Of a stretch of DNA of 64,000 bases, positions 8,415-18,303 are shown in pieces (the stretch's first letter is position 1; every line of letters begins with the position of its first letter). The position numbers were made by a program, and so were the translations under genes. The DNA lies in assembly GCA_000169355.1 (NCBI GenBank), contig AAXX01000005.1:112307-176306 (forward strand), written 5' to 3'. Under the pieces are notes generated by a model, which did no database searches, had not been told where the DNA came from, and was given only the letters and a program-made list of their open reading frames with translations. This DNA is from Flavobacteria bacterium BAL38 (GTDB taxonomy: Bacteria; Bacteroidota; Bacteroidia; Flavobacteriales; Flavobacteriaceae).

Positions 8415-8792
8415 TTATGCTTTCACAATTTCTTTAAAACCATCCCAATTAGCATAAATTAAAAACACATTGGCGAATAAGATGGCAGCTGCCATTGGAA
8501 TATCGGTGCCAGTTACAACTACGTGAATTAGAAAAATATTGATGCTTATTGGTAATAAAATGATAGTTCCTAGTCGAACAAATTTACCGCTTACCAGCAT
8601 TAATCCTGCTAATAATTCAATAGTTTTTGCTACCGGGAAAATGTATTTTGAAGCTATGAAACCCGCCATTAGTGTAGCTAAATCTCCTGTAGGCTCAGGT
8701 TGTTCTCCCATTAAATTGAAAAAATAAGAAATAGAAGCAAAAAGCATCATAGCTCCTAAAAGTACACGAACAATAATAGTTGCAATTTTCAT
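8415..8792 (-). CDS. DoxX family membrane protein
   Basis: A 125-residue integral membrane protein with four hydrophobic segments. The segment VAKTIELLAGLMLVSGKFVR is characteristic of DoxX-like proteins (quinone-linked or redox-related membrane proteins). Function is not defined beyond the family. It stands alone and is divergent from pabB. Confidence 0.8.
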   Translation of the reverse strand: MKIATIIVRVLLGAMMLFASISYFFNLMGEQPEPTGDLATLMAGFIASKYIFPVAKTIELLAGLMLVSGKFVRLGTIILLPISINIFLIHVVVTGTDIPMAAAILFANVFLIYANWDGFKEIVKA

Positions 8793-8914
8793 AATTAAAG
8801 TAGTTTTTTGGTTAGTTATAGAGACAAGAATAAAAATCGTGCCAAATTTTAAGCAATTGTACTATTTTCAACAACTATTTTTTTGTTGTACTTTTACGAA
8901 GTAAATTTTCCAAT

Positions 8915-10201
8915 TTGAGAACAGTAATTACAAAAGATATTTCGCAGTTTTCCGACTTTAAAAACCAACTTTTGCATTGGGCTAACCAACACAGAGAAGT
9001 CGTTTTTTTAGATTCTAACAATTATCATCAGCAATATTCAAGTTATGATGCAGTTTTAGCTGTTGATGCTTTTACATCTATTAAAACCGATTACGAAAAT
9101 GCGTTTCAAGATTTGTATCAATACCAAAGTCAAACGAAAGATTGGTTGTTTGGCTATTTATCTTACGATTTAAAAAACGATACCGAAGATTTATATTCCA
9201 ACAATTTTGATGGATTAGATTTTCCCGATTTGTTTTTCTTTCAACCTAAAAAGTTGTTTTTAATCAAAGAAAATCAAGTTGAAATCCAATATTTACGAAT
9301 GTGCGATGACGAAATAGAAGCTGATTTCAACGATATTGTTTTGTCAGAACTTTGCGACTCTGCGACTTTGCGAGAAATTACAATAAATCAGAGAATCTCA
9401 AAAGAAAACTACCTTTCCAAAGTTTCAAAAATGCTCGAACACATTCATCGTGGCGACATATACGAAGCCAATTTTTGTATGGAATTTTATTCCGAAAAGG
9501 CTCAAATAGAACCCTTGGAGATCTATCAAAAACTAAATGCTATTTCCGAACCACCATTTGCGGTGTATTTCAAAAATAATTTTCAGTATTTACTTTCCGC
9601 TTCACCTGAACGTTATTTGCGAAAAGAAGGAACCAATGTCATTTCCCAACCCATAAAAGGCACGGCAAGAAGAAGTTTCGACTTAGAGCAAGACGAACAA
9701 TTAAAATCCGATTTAGCTCAAAACGAAAAAGAGCGTTCTGAAAACATTATGATTGTAGATTTAGTTCGAAACGATTTATCGCACACTGCTACAAAAGGAA
9801 GCGTTCAAGTGGAAGAATTGTGCCAAATTTATACCTTTAAGCAAGTTCACCAAATGATTTCAACGATAGTTTCCGAAGTAGAAAATACAACTTCACCAAT
9901 TGAAATTCTGAGAACCACTTTTCCTATGGGAAGCATGACTGGCGCACCAAAGATTTCGGCTATGCAAATCATTGAAGCATTAGAAGAAACCAAACGCGGA
10001 TTATACAGTGGAGCAGTAGGCTATTTTACTCCAAATGGAGATTTCGATTTTAATGTGGTCATCAGAAGTATTTTGTATAATTCACAAAATCAATATTTAT
10101 CTTTTTCTGTCGGAAGTGCTATTACTTCTCAAGCCATTCCAGAAATGGAGTATGAAGAATGTTTGTTAAAGGCAAAAGCAATGTTTGAGGTTTTAAAATA
10201 A
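8915..10201 (+). CDS. pabB: Aminodeoxychorismate synthase component I
   Basis: A 428-residue chorismate-utilising enzyme for p-aminobenzoate and folate synthesis. PIKGT at 246-250 holds the Lys248 that forms the covalent intermediate in PabB; anthranilate synthases have Ala at this place. SASPER and the C-terminal MTGAPK stretch are the other family signatures. Start is TTG at 8915 (LRTVIT is read as MRTVIT), because family members begin with this region and no ATG lies near it. No glutamine amidotransferase gene is adjacent. Confidence 0.92.
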   Translation: MRTVITKDISQFSDFKNQLLHWANQHREVVFLDSNNYHQQYSSYDAVLAVDAFTSIKTDYENAFQDLYQYQSQTKDWLFGYLSYDLKNDTEDLYSNNFDGLDFPDLFFFQPKKLFLIKENQVEIQYLRMCDDEIEADFNDIVLSELCDSATLREITINQRISKENYLSKVSKMLEHIHRGDIYEANFCMEFYSEKAQIEPLEIYQKLNAISEPPFAVYFKNNFQYLLSASPERYLRKEGTNVISQPIKGTARRSFDLEQDEQLKSDLAQNEKERSENIMIVDLVRNDLSHTATKGSVQVEELCQIYTFKQVHQMISTIVSEVENTTSPIEILRTTFPMGSMTGAPKISAMQIIEALEETKRGLYSGAVGYFTPNGDFDFNVVIRSILYNSQNQYLSFSVGSAITSQAIPEMEYEECLLKAKAMFEVLK

Positions 10202-10208
10202 AATAGTT

Positions 10209-11105
10209 ATGAAAAAAATATTCTTTGTTTTAATTGTTGTTACCATTTTATTTTCATGTAAATCTTCTGTTTCAGAAGTAAATCATATAATTGATAAAGA
10301 ATTCGAGATTTATAAAGTTGCCAATTCAAAAGCTACTTTGGTATTGTTTCCTTGTTTTCCTTGTGATATTGAAAACACAAAAAATGAATTTCCAATCATC
10401 GAAGAAGCCAATAAGAAAGGCGTTTCTGTTATTTTAATGAATTATAATTTTAAACTTTATTTGAAAGATAGCGAATTACAAAATTTGACCAAACACTTTA
10501 ATTCAATTTTTGAAAATAATAAATTAAGTACTGATAATGTTTATATTGGTGGATTTTCAGGTGGCGGAAATGTTACTTTGTTACTAAGTAATTATTTGAT
10601 TAAAGAAGAAAATTCAATTCAACCAAAAGGAGTTTTTATTGTTGATTCTCCTATTGATTTGTTGGGATTGTATAAAGTTTCAGAAAAAAGTATTATTACA
10701 AATTTCTCAAGTGAATCAGTTGAGGAAGCAAATTGGATAATTGATACATTTAATTCTGAGTTTGGTAATCCAAAAGATTCCATTTCATTATATGAGAAAC
10801 TATCGCCTTACACTCGAGAAACCAATACTATTACTAATTTAGAAAATCTTAAAAAATTAAAAATTAGGTTATATACCGAACCCGATTTTGATTGGTGGTT
10901 AACAAATCGTAAAAACCAAAAAGATGAGATAAATTCATACTTTATTGAACAACTTTATAATAATTTAAAAAATAATGGTTTTAAAAAAATAGAATTAATT
11001 AATACTAAAAATAAAGGTTATAGAGCTGATGGCACAAGACATCCACATTCTTGGGCTATTGTAGATAAAGAGAATTTACTCAATTGGGTATTAGAGAAAA
11101 ATTAA
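10209..11105 (+). CDS. Lipoprotein with alpha/beta-hydrolase features
   Basis: A 298-residue protein of no family that I can name. Residues 1-17 are a lipoprotein signal with lipobox LFSC, so it is anchored in a membrane facing the periplasm. GGFSGGGN near residue 115-122 looks like a hydrolase nucleophile elbow, DSPIDL near 146 and a late His (RHPHSW near 278) could complete a triad. Only 7 bp separates it from pabB, so the two may be co-transcribed. Confidence 0.65.
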   Translation: MKKIFFVLIVVTILFSCKSSVSEVNHIIDKEFEIYKVANSKATLVLFPCFPCDIENTKNEFPIIEEANKKGVSVILMNYNFKLYLKDSELQNLTKHFNSIFENNKLSTDNVYIGGFSGGGNVTLLLSNYLIKEENSIQPKGVFIVDSPIDLLGLYKVSEKSIITNFSSESVEEANWIIDTFNSEFGNPKDSISLYEKLSPYTRETNTITNLENLKKLKIRLYTEPDFDWWLTNRKNQKDEINSYFIEQLYNNLKNNGFKKIELINTKNKGYRADGTRHPHSWAIVDKENLLNWVLEKN

Positions 11106-11121
11106 TTCCTTATTTTTGGTC

Positions 11122-12428
11122 ATGCTAATAAAATTCACAAAACATATTCAATCCCATTTTTCTTTTTTGCAAAGAGACAAATTTTATATTGCAGTAAGTG
11201 GCGGAATAGATAGCATGGTTTTATTGCATTTGTTTCAACATTTTCAGTTTTCGTTTGGTGTTTTACATTGTAATTTTAAATTACGTGGCGAAGAAAGCGA
11301 TGCTGATATGCGTTTTATTCATGATTATTGTGAAGAAAATAACATTCAGTTGCGTATTGGTTTTTTTGAAACGGAAATGATTGCAAAAGAGCTTAAAGAA
11401 TCCATACAAGTTACCGCTAGAAAATTAAGATACAACTGGTTTTATGAGCAAATGGAAGAAAATGATGTACAGTTTGTAGCAACAGCGCATCATTTAGATG
11501 ATAGCTTGGAAACGTTTTTAATTAATTTGTCAAGAGGAACAGGAATTGATGGCTTAACAGGAATTCCAGAAATTAACGACCAAATAATAAGACCATTATT
11601 ACCATTTTCAAGAGAAGAAATTGAACAGTATGCAAAAGTAAATAATATTCAATGGCGAGAAGATGCTAGCAATGCAACTACTAAATATTTGCGAAACAAA
11701 TTACGACACGATGTTGTTCCTATTTTAAAGGAAATAAATCCCGAATTTTTGTCTTCATTTCAAAAACTATTAGTCATTTGAATGATACAAAAGGAATGGC
11801 TGATGATGCTTCGTATATTGTGTACAAAGAAGTGGCAACTGAAATTGAAGATACCATTAATTTTGATTTGAATAAATTACTCCAAATTCCAAATTATAAA
11901 ACCTATTTGCATTCCTTTTTAAAACAATATGATTTTACAGCGTGGAATGATATTTATGATTTAGTTACAGCACAATCCGGAAAGCAAGTGTTTTCTAATA
12001 CGCATGTTTTATTAAAAGATCGTAATAAATTGATTCTTTCTGAAAGAAAAGCTGCAAGTAATAATGAAGTTTATTTTATTGATTCGATTGAAAGTAAAGT
12101 TAATATTCCCTTAAAACTTTCCATTACAAGGTTTTCAGGGGGTAAAGATGTAAATTCAAATTGTATATTTGTAGACGAAGATAAAATCAAGTTTCCGCTT
12201 ACTATTAGAAAATGGCAAGAAGGAGATGAGTTTTATCCTCTTGGAATGACAGGAAAAAAGAAATTGAGCAAATATTTTAAAGATGAGAAATATTCGCTTT
12301 TAGATAAAGAAAATCAATGGCTTTTATGTTCTGCAGACCAAATTGTTTGGGTTATTGGAAAACGAGCTGATAATCGCTTTAAAACACTAAAAACAACACA
12401 AAATAGTATAAAAATAGAAGTTAAATAA
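11122..12428 (+). pseudogene. tilS: tRNA(Ile)-lysidine synthase, split by a one-base frameshift
   Basis: Two overlapping frames together give a full-length TilS. The first (11122-11781) has the PP-loop SGGIDS at residues 26-31 and the N-terminal ATPase domain, then stops at 11781. The second frame, open through 11766-12428, carries the C-terminal substrate-binding domain (GMTGKKKLSKYF). Adding one A to the run of five at 11762-11766 joins them as SFQKTISHLNDTKG and gives about 435 residues, a usual length. TilS makes lysidine at tRNA-Ile position 34 and is normally essential, so a sequencing error or slippage at the A run is more likely than real loss. The stop overlaps the dsbD start (TAATG). 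Confidence 0.9.
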
Positions 12429-14455
12429 TGAGAAAACTTACCTACATTTTATTGTTATTCGCCTTTGTTGCTCAAGGTCAAATTATAAATCCAGTAAAAT
12501 GGAAAACCAAAGTGGTTCAAAAATCGGAAACTGAATTTGAATTAGTAATGGACGCTACTATTGAAAAAGAGTGGCACATGTATTCACAATTTACTCCAGA
12601 AGATGGTCCATTGCCAACAGTATTTGATTATAAAAATGCAAAAGGAAATTTTACCTTAGTTGGAAAAACTAAGGAAAGTGCATACAAAAAAGTATTTAAT
12701 GATATTTTTGAGGTAGATGAATATTATTTTGCAAATACAGCCCAATTTAAGCAAGTAATTAAAGTTACAAACGCCCAACTTAAAGAAGTTAAAGTATACG
12801 TTGAATATCAGGTATGTAAAGAACAATGTATCCAACAAGACGAAACATTTACTTTTAAATTACCAGAAATTAAAATTCCTGTTGTTGAAACAATTACTAA
12901 TACTATAGTAGATTCAACAACTACTAAATTAGATTCATCATCTGTTGTAATTTCAGATACTGAGAAAACCGCAGAAAAAATTGTTCCTACCTCGGCTCCA
13001 AAAGAAGAGAAAAAGAATGGTTGGTTATTATTTTTAGCTACTTTATTGGCTGGAATTTTGGTAACCTTTACACCTTGTGTATTCCCAATGATTCCAATGA
13101 CAGTAAGTTTTTTCTTGAAGCAAAGTGCTCATGGTGATAAAAAGAAAGGTAGATTTAATGCGTTAATGTATGGTTTCTTTATTGTATTGATTTATGTGTT
13201 GATTTCATTACCATTTCATATTTTTGAAGGAATTAGTGAAGATGTCTTTTACGAGGTATCAACAAATCCTTATTTGAATTTATTCTTTTTTGCAGTTTTT
13301 ACCATTTTTGCGATATCTTTTTTAGGCGCATTTGAGATTACTATTCCATCTAGTTTAGCTAATAAAGTTGATAATGCCTCAAATAAAGGAGGTTTGATAG
13401 GAATTTTCTTCATGGCATTAACTTTAATAATTGTTTCATTTTCATGTACAGGACCTGCTCTTGGTTTGGTAATTGGTGGTGCTTTATCAACAGATGGTGG
13501 CGCAACTTTATTAACTATTGCTATGTTAGGATTTGGAGTTGGTTTAGCTTTTCCATTTATGATTTTTGCGTTATTCCCAAGTATGATGGGTAATTTGCCA
13601 AAATCAGGTGGTTGGTTAAATACCGTTAAAGTTGTATTTGGTTTTATAGAATTGGCTTTAGCTTTCAAATTTTTCTCAATGGCTGATTTAGTTATGGATT
13701 GGCATATTTTAGAAAGAGAAACTTTTATTGCTATTTGGGTGGCATTATTTCTAGGTTTAGCATTATATCTTTTTGGAAAAATTACTTTACCTCATGATAG
13801 CCCTCTTTCACATATATCTGTAGGAAGATTATTGTTAGGTTTATTATCATTAACCTTTGCAATCTATTTAATTCCAGGTTTATGGGGAGCTCCATTAAAT
13901 GTGATTAGTGGTTTTCCACCACCAATGTCTTATAGTGAAAGTCCAAACGGAGTAGGAGCAAAAAACAGTATAGAATCAAATAGTAATTCAGGAGAAAAAT
14001 TACCAGAACATGCTCAATATGGACCTCATAAAATCGTTGCTTTTCATGATTATGATGAAGGTTTAGCATATGCAAAAAAGGTAAACAAACCAGTTTTAAT
14101 TGATTTTACAGGAGTAACATGTGTAAACTGTAGACGTATGGAAGAATTAGTATGGGCAAAACCTGAAATTTTAAGTATTCTTAAAAATGATGTTGTACTT
14201 GTCTCTTTGTATGTAGATGATAGAAAAGAATTGCCTAAAGACGAAGTTTATACAACTAAATCTGGGAAAGAGATAACTACCTATGGTAAAAAATGGAGTG
14301 ATTTAGCAATTACAAAATATAAAGCTAATATTCAACCTTATTATATTTTAATGGGACACGACGAGTCTAATTTAAATCAACCAGTTGGCTATACACCAGA
14401 TGTTACAGAATACAAATCATGGTTGAAAGAAGGTATTTCAAAATTCAAAAAATAA
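12428..14455 (+). CDS. dsbD: Thiol:disulfide interchange protein DsbD-like
   Basis: A 675-residue three-part electron transporter. Residues 1-18 are a signal peptide; about 20-150 form the periplasmic alpha domain with CKEQC (130-134). About 198-490 form the membrane domain with TPC at 215-217 and FSCTGPALG as the paired cysteine motif. The C-terminal thioredoxin-like domain has TCVNCR near residue 564. It carries electrons from cytoplasmic thioredoxin to periplasmic disulfide reductases and to cytochrome c maturation. It overlaps the tilS stop codon by one base. Confidence 0.92.
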   Translation: MRKLTYILLLFAFVAQGQIINPVKWKTKVVQKSETEFELVMDATIEKEWHMYSQFTPEDGPLPTVFDYKNAKGNFTLVGKTKESAYKKVFNDIFEVDEYYFANTAQFKQVIKVTNAQLKEVKVYVEYQVCKEQCIQQDETFTFKLPEIKIPVVETITNTIVDSTTTKLDSSSVVISDTEKTAEKIVPTSAPKEEKKNGWLLFLATLLAGILVTFTPCVFPMIPMTVSFFLKQSAHGDKKKGRFNALMYGFFIVLIYVLISLPFHIFEGISEDVFYEVSTNPYLNLFFFAVFTIFAISFLGAFEITIPSSLANKVDNASNKGGLIGIFFMALTLIIVSFSCTGPALGLVIGGALSTDGGATLLTIAMLGFGVGLAFPFMIFALFPSMMGNLPKSGGWLNTVKVVFGFIELALAFKFFSMADLVMDWHILERETFIAIWVALFLGLALYLFGKITLPHDSPLSHISVGRLLLGLLSLTFAIYLIPGLWGAPLNVISGFPPPMSYSESPNGVGAKNSIESNSNSGEKLPEHAQYGPHKIVAFHDYDEGLAYAKKVNKPVLIDFTGVTCVNCRRMEELVWAKPEILSILKNDVVLVSLYVDDRKELPKDEVYTTKSGKEITTYGKKWSDLAITKYKANIQPYYILMGHDESNLNQPVGYTPDVTEYKSWLKEGISKFKK

Positions 14456-14460
14456 ATTAA

Positions 14461-14485
14461 ATCCCGAGTAATCGGGATTTTTTTA
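14461..14485. terminator. Terminator between convergent dsbD and racemase genes
   Basis: ATCCCGA-GTAA-TCGGGAT with a seven-T tail on the plus strand. On the minus strand the tail is AT-rich, so it may serve both genes. Confidence 0.85.
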
Positions 14486-15556
14486 TTCCACTATTTTTTC
14501 AATATAATCTGAATTTAAAAGATATAACGCTCCCATATATTGCAGGTTAAAGGAAACTAAATCGCCTACTTTATATTTGTTTTTAGAATAACTTATATCA
14601 ATAACGGTCATATCAGAACTTGAATCAATTATAGTGATAGACTCGTCTGTTGGGGTTAAATATTGCGGTTGCATGTCTAACAAGCCAAAATCTAAAATAG
14701 CGCGTAACGAAGTTTCACTTAAATCTACATTTTCATCTACTTCAAAAGTATTTCCAGCAACATTTTCACCTAATTCACCCGTTGGGTTATTTGGTTTTTC
14801 AGTTATTTCTATAATTTCGGCATAGAGTTTAAAAACATCATGATGCATGCCTTCTATGGTTTCACCCGTAAATAAATCTTTTCCAAAAAATAACGCTTCT
14901 CCAATTCTAAAATGATTAACGGCCATTGGTCTGGCATTCTTTAATAATAAAGGAACAGCAACTGAAGTTCCTCCAGAAACCCAAGGAATTTTCACATTAA
15001 ATTTTGCTTCAATCAATTGTTTATATAAACTCAATTGAATTAATTTATCCTGAGTAGGCATAACACCACTTAAACAATTTAAATTAGTGCCAATTCCTCT
15101 TATTTCGATATTTGGTAAACTAAACACTTGTTCGTAAAACGATATTAATTCTTCTCCTAATACGCCTTCACGCAAATCACCCATTTCAATCATAATGATT
15201 ATTTTATGGATTTTTTCTTGTCTTTTAGCTTCTTCAGATAATAATTTAATGGTATAGATTTCAGTATTAAAACTTACATCGGCAAATTCAACTATTTTTT
15301 TAATATTTAGTTTTGATGGAGGTTTTATATATACGGTTTGGACCTCTGGATTTAGTTTTTTTATCTTTTTTAAATTACTAATTCTTGAGTCGTGCATTTC
15401 TGTAACGCCCAGATCTAATAGTTCTTTTAAATAAATGGTATTTCCGCACAGAATCTTTGTTACAATTCCCCATTCGATGTTTCGTTCTTTAAACAACGTA
15501 TTTAAGAAGCTATAATTATGTTGTAATTTGGTTTTATATAATTTTAAAAAAGCCAT
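14483..15556 (-). CDS. PLP-dependent alanine/ornithine racemase family protein
   Basis: A 357-residue protein with an alanine-racemase-like TIM barrel. GIVTKILCGN at about 31-40 carries the probable Schiff-base lysine, MIEMGDLREG near 122-131 and NHFRIGEALFFG near 219-230 match the alanine/ornithine racemase family. Substrate (Ala, Orn or another amino acid) cannot be decided. It follows a GNAT acetyltransferase gene by 2 bp, so the two are translated from one message. Confidence 0.8.
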   Translation of the reverse strand: MAFLKLYKTKLQHNYSFLNTLFKERNIEWGIVTKILCGNTIYLKELLDLGVTEMHDSRISNLKKIKKLNPEVQTVYIKPPSKLNIKKIVEFADVSFNTEIYTIKLLSEEAKRQEKIHKIIIMIEMGDLREGVLGEELISFYEQVFSLPNIEIRGIGTNLNCLSGVMPTQDKLIQLSLYKQLIEAKFNVKIPWVSGGTSVAVPLLLKNARPMAVNHFRIGEALFFGKDLFTGETIEGMHHDVFKLYAEIIEITEKPNNPTGELGENVAGNTFEVDENVDLSETSLRAILDFGLLDMQPQYLTPTDESITIIDSSSDMTVIDISYSKNKYKVGDLVSFNLQYMGALYLLNSDYIEKIVE

Positions 15557-15558
15557 AT

Positions 15559-15993
15559 TTATTTTGTTAAACGCATTTCTAAATACTTGTTTGTAAAACC
15601 TAGTTTTTCATAAAGCAATTTTGCTGGATTGTTTGGTTCTACATGTAATGCAATATTTCCTTTAACAGATGCTATTGCTTTTTGCATCAGCTGTTTCCCG
15701 TATCCTTTTCCTCTTTGGCTGTTATCTACAGCAATATAAACTAATATGTTTTCAGGAATATAATCTTTCATTCCGGTGTTGTTTAATATAACTATCCCAA
15801 CGATTTTATTTTCATCAGTTCCAATTATAATTTGCCCTCCTTTTTGTGGATGCATAACATAGTCGATACACTTTTGAATATCTTCTTTGGTATCGCCATA
15901 TTCTTCTAAATGAGTGAATAAAAAATGAACGATTTTTTCATTAGAAAATTCGTCTGAATTTCCGGTTGTAGCATTAATAATTGTAAAATTCAT
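15559..15993 (-). CDS. GNAT family N-acetyltransferase
   Basis: A 144-residue single-domain acetyltransferase. The acetyl-CoA pyrophosphate loop is QRGKGYGKQLM near residue 92-102, preceded by the beta strand ILVYIAVD and followed by LYEKLGF, both usual for the family. It is the first gene of a two-gene operon with a PLP racemase, so the acceptor may be an amino acid; this is inference. Confidence 0.85.
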   Translation of the reverse strand: MNFTIINATTGNSDEFSNEKIVHFLFTHLEEYGDTKEDIQKCIDYVMHPQKGGQIIIGTDENKIVGIVILNNTGMKDYIPENILVYIAVDNSQRGKGYGKQLMQKAIASVKGNIALHVEPNNPAKLLYEKLGFTNKYLEMRLTK

Positions 15994-16294
15994 ATCAATA
16001 TAAATTTATCCGTAAAAACTTTACGAATGTTAGTATAAATACACCAAATTGGATTTTCCAAGAGGCTTTCAGCTCAAACTGAAAATATCGATTGATAAAT
16101 AGAAAGGCAAGGCCTTAAATTGTCTAGATTTAGACAAAAGAAATCAAATAACAAGTTGCAAATTTACTTATTTTAAAGTAGAATCCCTAATTTAAAGGGA
16201 TATAAGGATTTTATAAAATTAGGTTAGCGCTTAATTTTTTTTAAATATTTTTATATATTTGCATCTATATAAGCCATTTAAAAAATTATAAGCC
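15994..16294. other. Divergent control region between the GNAT gene and comM
   Basis: A 301-bp AT-rich spacer without an ORF that looks coding. It holds the perfect inverted repeat TTGTCTA-GATT-TAGACAA at 16120-16137, an ATCCCT...AGGGAT inverted repeat near 16186-16202, and TATATTTG at 16254-16261, a good -7 element for comM. Confidence 0.5.
16254..16261 (+). promoter_or_regulatory. -7 promoter element of comM
   Basis: TATATTTG matches TANNTTTG exactly and lies 33 bp before the comM ATG. A weak TTAG at about 16224 may act as the -33 box. Confidence 0.55.
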
Positions 16295-17830
16295 ATGTTA
16301 GTAAAAGTATTCGGAAGCGCCGTTTTTGGCGTTGAAGCTACTACCATTACGGTAGAAGTAAACATAGATAAAGGAATTGGCTACCACTTGGTAGGTTTAC
16401 CCGATTCTGCAATAAAAGAAAGTAGTTACCGTATTGCAGCTGCTTTAAAAAATAACAATTATAACTTTCCAGGAAAAAAAATTACAGTAAATATGGCGCC
16501 TGCCGATTTACGAAAAGAGGGTTCTGCTTATGATTTAACATTAGCAATAGGCATACTTGCGGCTTCTTCTCAAATAAAATCAGAAGATATTCACAACTAT
16601 GTAATTATGGGCGAATTATCGCTCGATGGAGGTTTGCAACCTATAAAAGGCGCTTTGTCAATTGCAATTAAAGCTAAAGAAGAAGGATTTAAAGGGTTGA
16701 TTTTACCTTTTCAAAATGTAAAAGAAGCAGCAATTGTTGAAGGTCTTGATGTTTATGGCGTAGAAAATGTATTACAAGTCATTCATTTTTTTGAAGGAAA
16801 TAGTGATTTAGTTCCCACAACAATTGATACCAAAGAAGAATTTAATAAAACATTAGATTTTCCAGAGCATGATTTTTCAGATGTTAAAGGTCAGGAAGGA
16901 ATTAAAAGATGCATGGAAATTGCAGCAGCTGGAGGACATAATATTATTTTAATTGGTCCTCCAGGTTCAGGAAAAACAATGTTAGCCAAACGATTGCCAA
17001 GTATTTTACCGCCCATGACCATGCGAGAGGCTTTAGAAACAACCAAAATTCATTCGGTAGCCGGAAAGACGAAAGATGTAGGTTTGATGGCGCAACGCCC
17101 TTTCAGAAGTCCACATCATACGGCGAGTTCGGTTTCTTTAGTTGGAGGCGGAAGTTATCCGCAACCGGGCGAAATTTCATTGGCTCACAATGGTGTTTTA
17201 TTTTTAGATGAATTACCCGAATTTAAACGCGAAGTTTTAGAAGTTATGCGTCAGCCATTAGAAGATAGAGAAGTCACGATTTCTAGAGCGAAATTTACAA
17301 TTACCTATCCATCTTCGTTTATGTTGGTGGCGAGTATGAATCCGAGTCCGGGTGGTTATTTTAATGATCCGAATGCACCTGTAAGTTCGTCTCCAATGGA
17401 AATGCAACGCTATTTAAGTAAGATTTCTGGACCTTTATTGGATAGAATTGATATTCATATAGAGGTTACGCCTGTTCCATTTGAAAAATTAACCGAGACA
17501 AGAAAAGCAGAAAGTAGTACCGAAATAAGAAAAAGAGTAACAAAAGCAAGGGAAATTCAATCACAACGATTTGAGAATTTTGAATTTATTCATTACAATG
17601 CGCAAATGAGCAGTAATTTAATTCGTGAATTTTGTGCTTTAGATGAGGTTTCGTTACAGTTGTTAAAAACCGCTATGGAACGTTTGAATTTATCTGCCAG
17701 AGCGTACGATAGAATTTTAAAAGTCTCAAGAACAATTGCCGATTTAGAAGCGTCTTCAAATATTCAATCGCATCATATTGCTGAAGCAATTCAATACAGA
17801 AGTTTGGATAGGGAAGGTTGGTTAGGCTAG
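16295..17830 (+). CDS. comM: YifB/ComM family Mg-chelatase-like AAA ATPase
   Basis: A 511-residue protein: N-terminal Lon-like fold (residues 1-170, with [16 protein letters not shown]), central AAA domain with Walker A GPPGSGKT near 222-229 and Walker [11 protein letters not shown] near 303-312, and a C-terminal Mg-chelatase helical domain. ComM is a hexameric helicase that promotes branch migration during uptake and integration of DNA in natural transformation. Length is usual and the gene is complete. Confidence 0.93.
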   Translation: MLVKVFGSAVFGVEATTITVEVNIDKGIGYHLVGLPDSAIKESSYRIAAALKNNNYNFPGKKITVNMAPADLRKEGSAYDLTLAIGILAASSQIKSEDIHNYVIMGELSLDGGLQPIKGALSIAIKAKEEGFKGLILPFQNVKEAAIVEGLDVYGVENVLQVIHFFEGNSDLVPTTIDTKEEFNKTLDFPEHDFSDVKGQEGIKRCMEIAAAGGHNIILIGPPGSGKTMLAKRLPSILPPMTMREALETTKIHSVAGKTKDVGLMAQRPFRSPHHTASSVSLVGGGSYPQPGEISLAHNGVLFLDELPEFKREVLEVMRQPLEDREVTISRAKFTITYPSSFMLVASMNPSPGGYFNDPNAPVSSSPMEMQRYLSKISGPLLDRIDIHIEVTPVPFEKLTETRKAESSTEIRKRVTKAREIQSQRFENFEFIHYNAQMSSNLIREFCALDEVSLQLLKTAMERLNLSARAYDRILKVSRTIADLEASSNIQSHHIAEAIQYRSLDREGWLG

Positions 17831-17837
17831 TTTTGAG

Positions 17838-17889
17838 TTTAAATTATGGAATTCTTCTAGACGTAATTAGAAGAATTCCATAATTTAAA
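17838..17889. terminator. Perfect 21-bp inverted repeat between convergent genes
   Basis: The arms 17838-17858 and 17869-17889 are exact reverse complements, 21 bp each, with a 10-nt loop; the core is GGAATTCTTCT/AGAAGAATTCC. It lies after the comM stop and includes the stop codon of the DUF2452-like gene. No long U run follows, but the position suits a bidirectional terminator or a 3'-end stabiliser. Confidence 0.75.
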
Positions 17890-18301
17890 ACAAATCTTGT
17901 TTGGAGTCAATTTGAATCCACTTTTTATTGCTATTTAGTTTAAAGGAACCAATATGTTCTTTATTCCAATAATCGGGATGAATTAACGAAAGAAAATTGG
18001 AACCATCTTTTGCTAAGTACAAATGATACGTTTCTCCAATTATAGGTTCAAATGAATATTTAGCGTTGTATAAAATTTCATTCCATTCATACTCTTGCAT
18101 TAATTTTTCATACTCAACTTTAAGTTCGTTAAACTTACTTTCAAATTCTTTATTAACGTTTCTAATTCCAATATTTTTCCAATCCACAACGTTATCCAAT
18201 TTAATTACTGGAGCACCAACACTAGTAGGATATGCAAGCACATTAGCATTATATCCATTTTCTTCAGAAAAAACTATATTATCAGGAATTTTACTTTTCA
18301 T
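17885..18301 (-). CDS. DUF2452-like protein
   Basis: A 138-residue soluble protein. The opening NVLAYPTSVGAPVI and the later EWNEILYNAKYSFEPIIGETYHLY resemble DUF2452 as I recall it. There is no known activity. The middle (about 48-70) is a charged helix. It starts 2 bp after the TIGR03643-like gene and forms an operon with it, so it falls under the same putative light operator at 18594-18627. Confidence 0.65.
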   Translation of the reverse strand: MKSKIPDNIVFSEENGYNANVLAYPTSVGAPVIKLDNVVDWKNIGIRNVNKEFESKFNELKVEYEKLMQEYEWNEILYNAKYSFEPIIGETYHLYLAKDGSNFLSLIHPDYWNKEHIGSFKLNSNKKWIQIDSKQDLF

Positions 18302-18303
18302 TT

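Noticed and set aside
13270..13668. Open frame of 132 codons antisense to the dsbD-like gene
   Set aside because: It is Pro/Lys-rich, as expected for the reverse of membrane-helix codons, and lies fully inside a clear gene.
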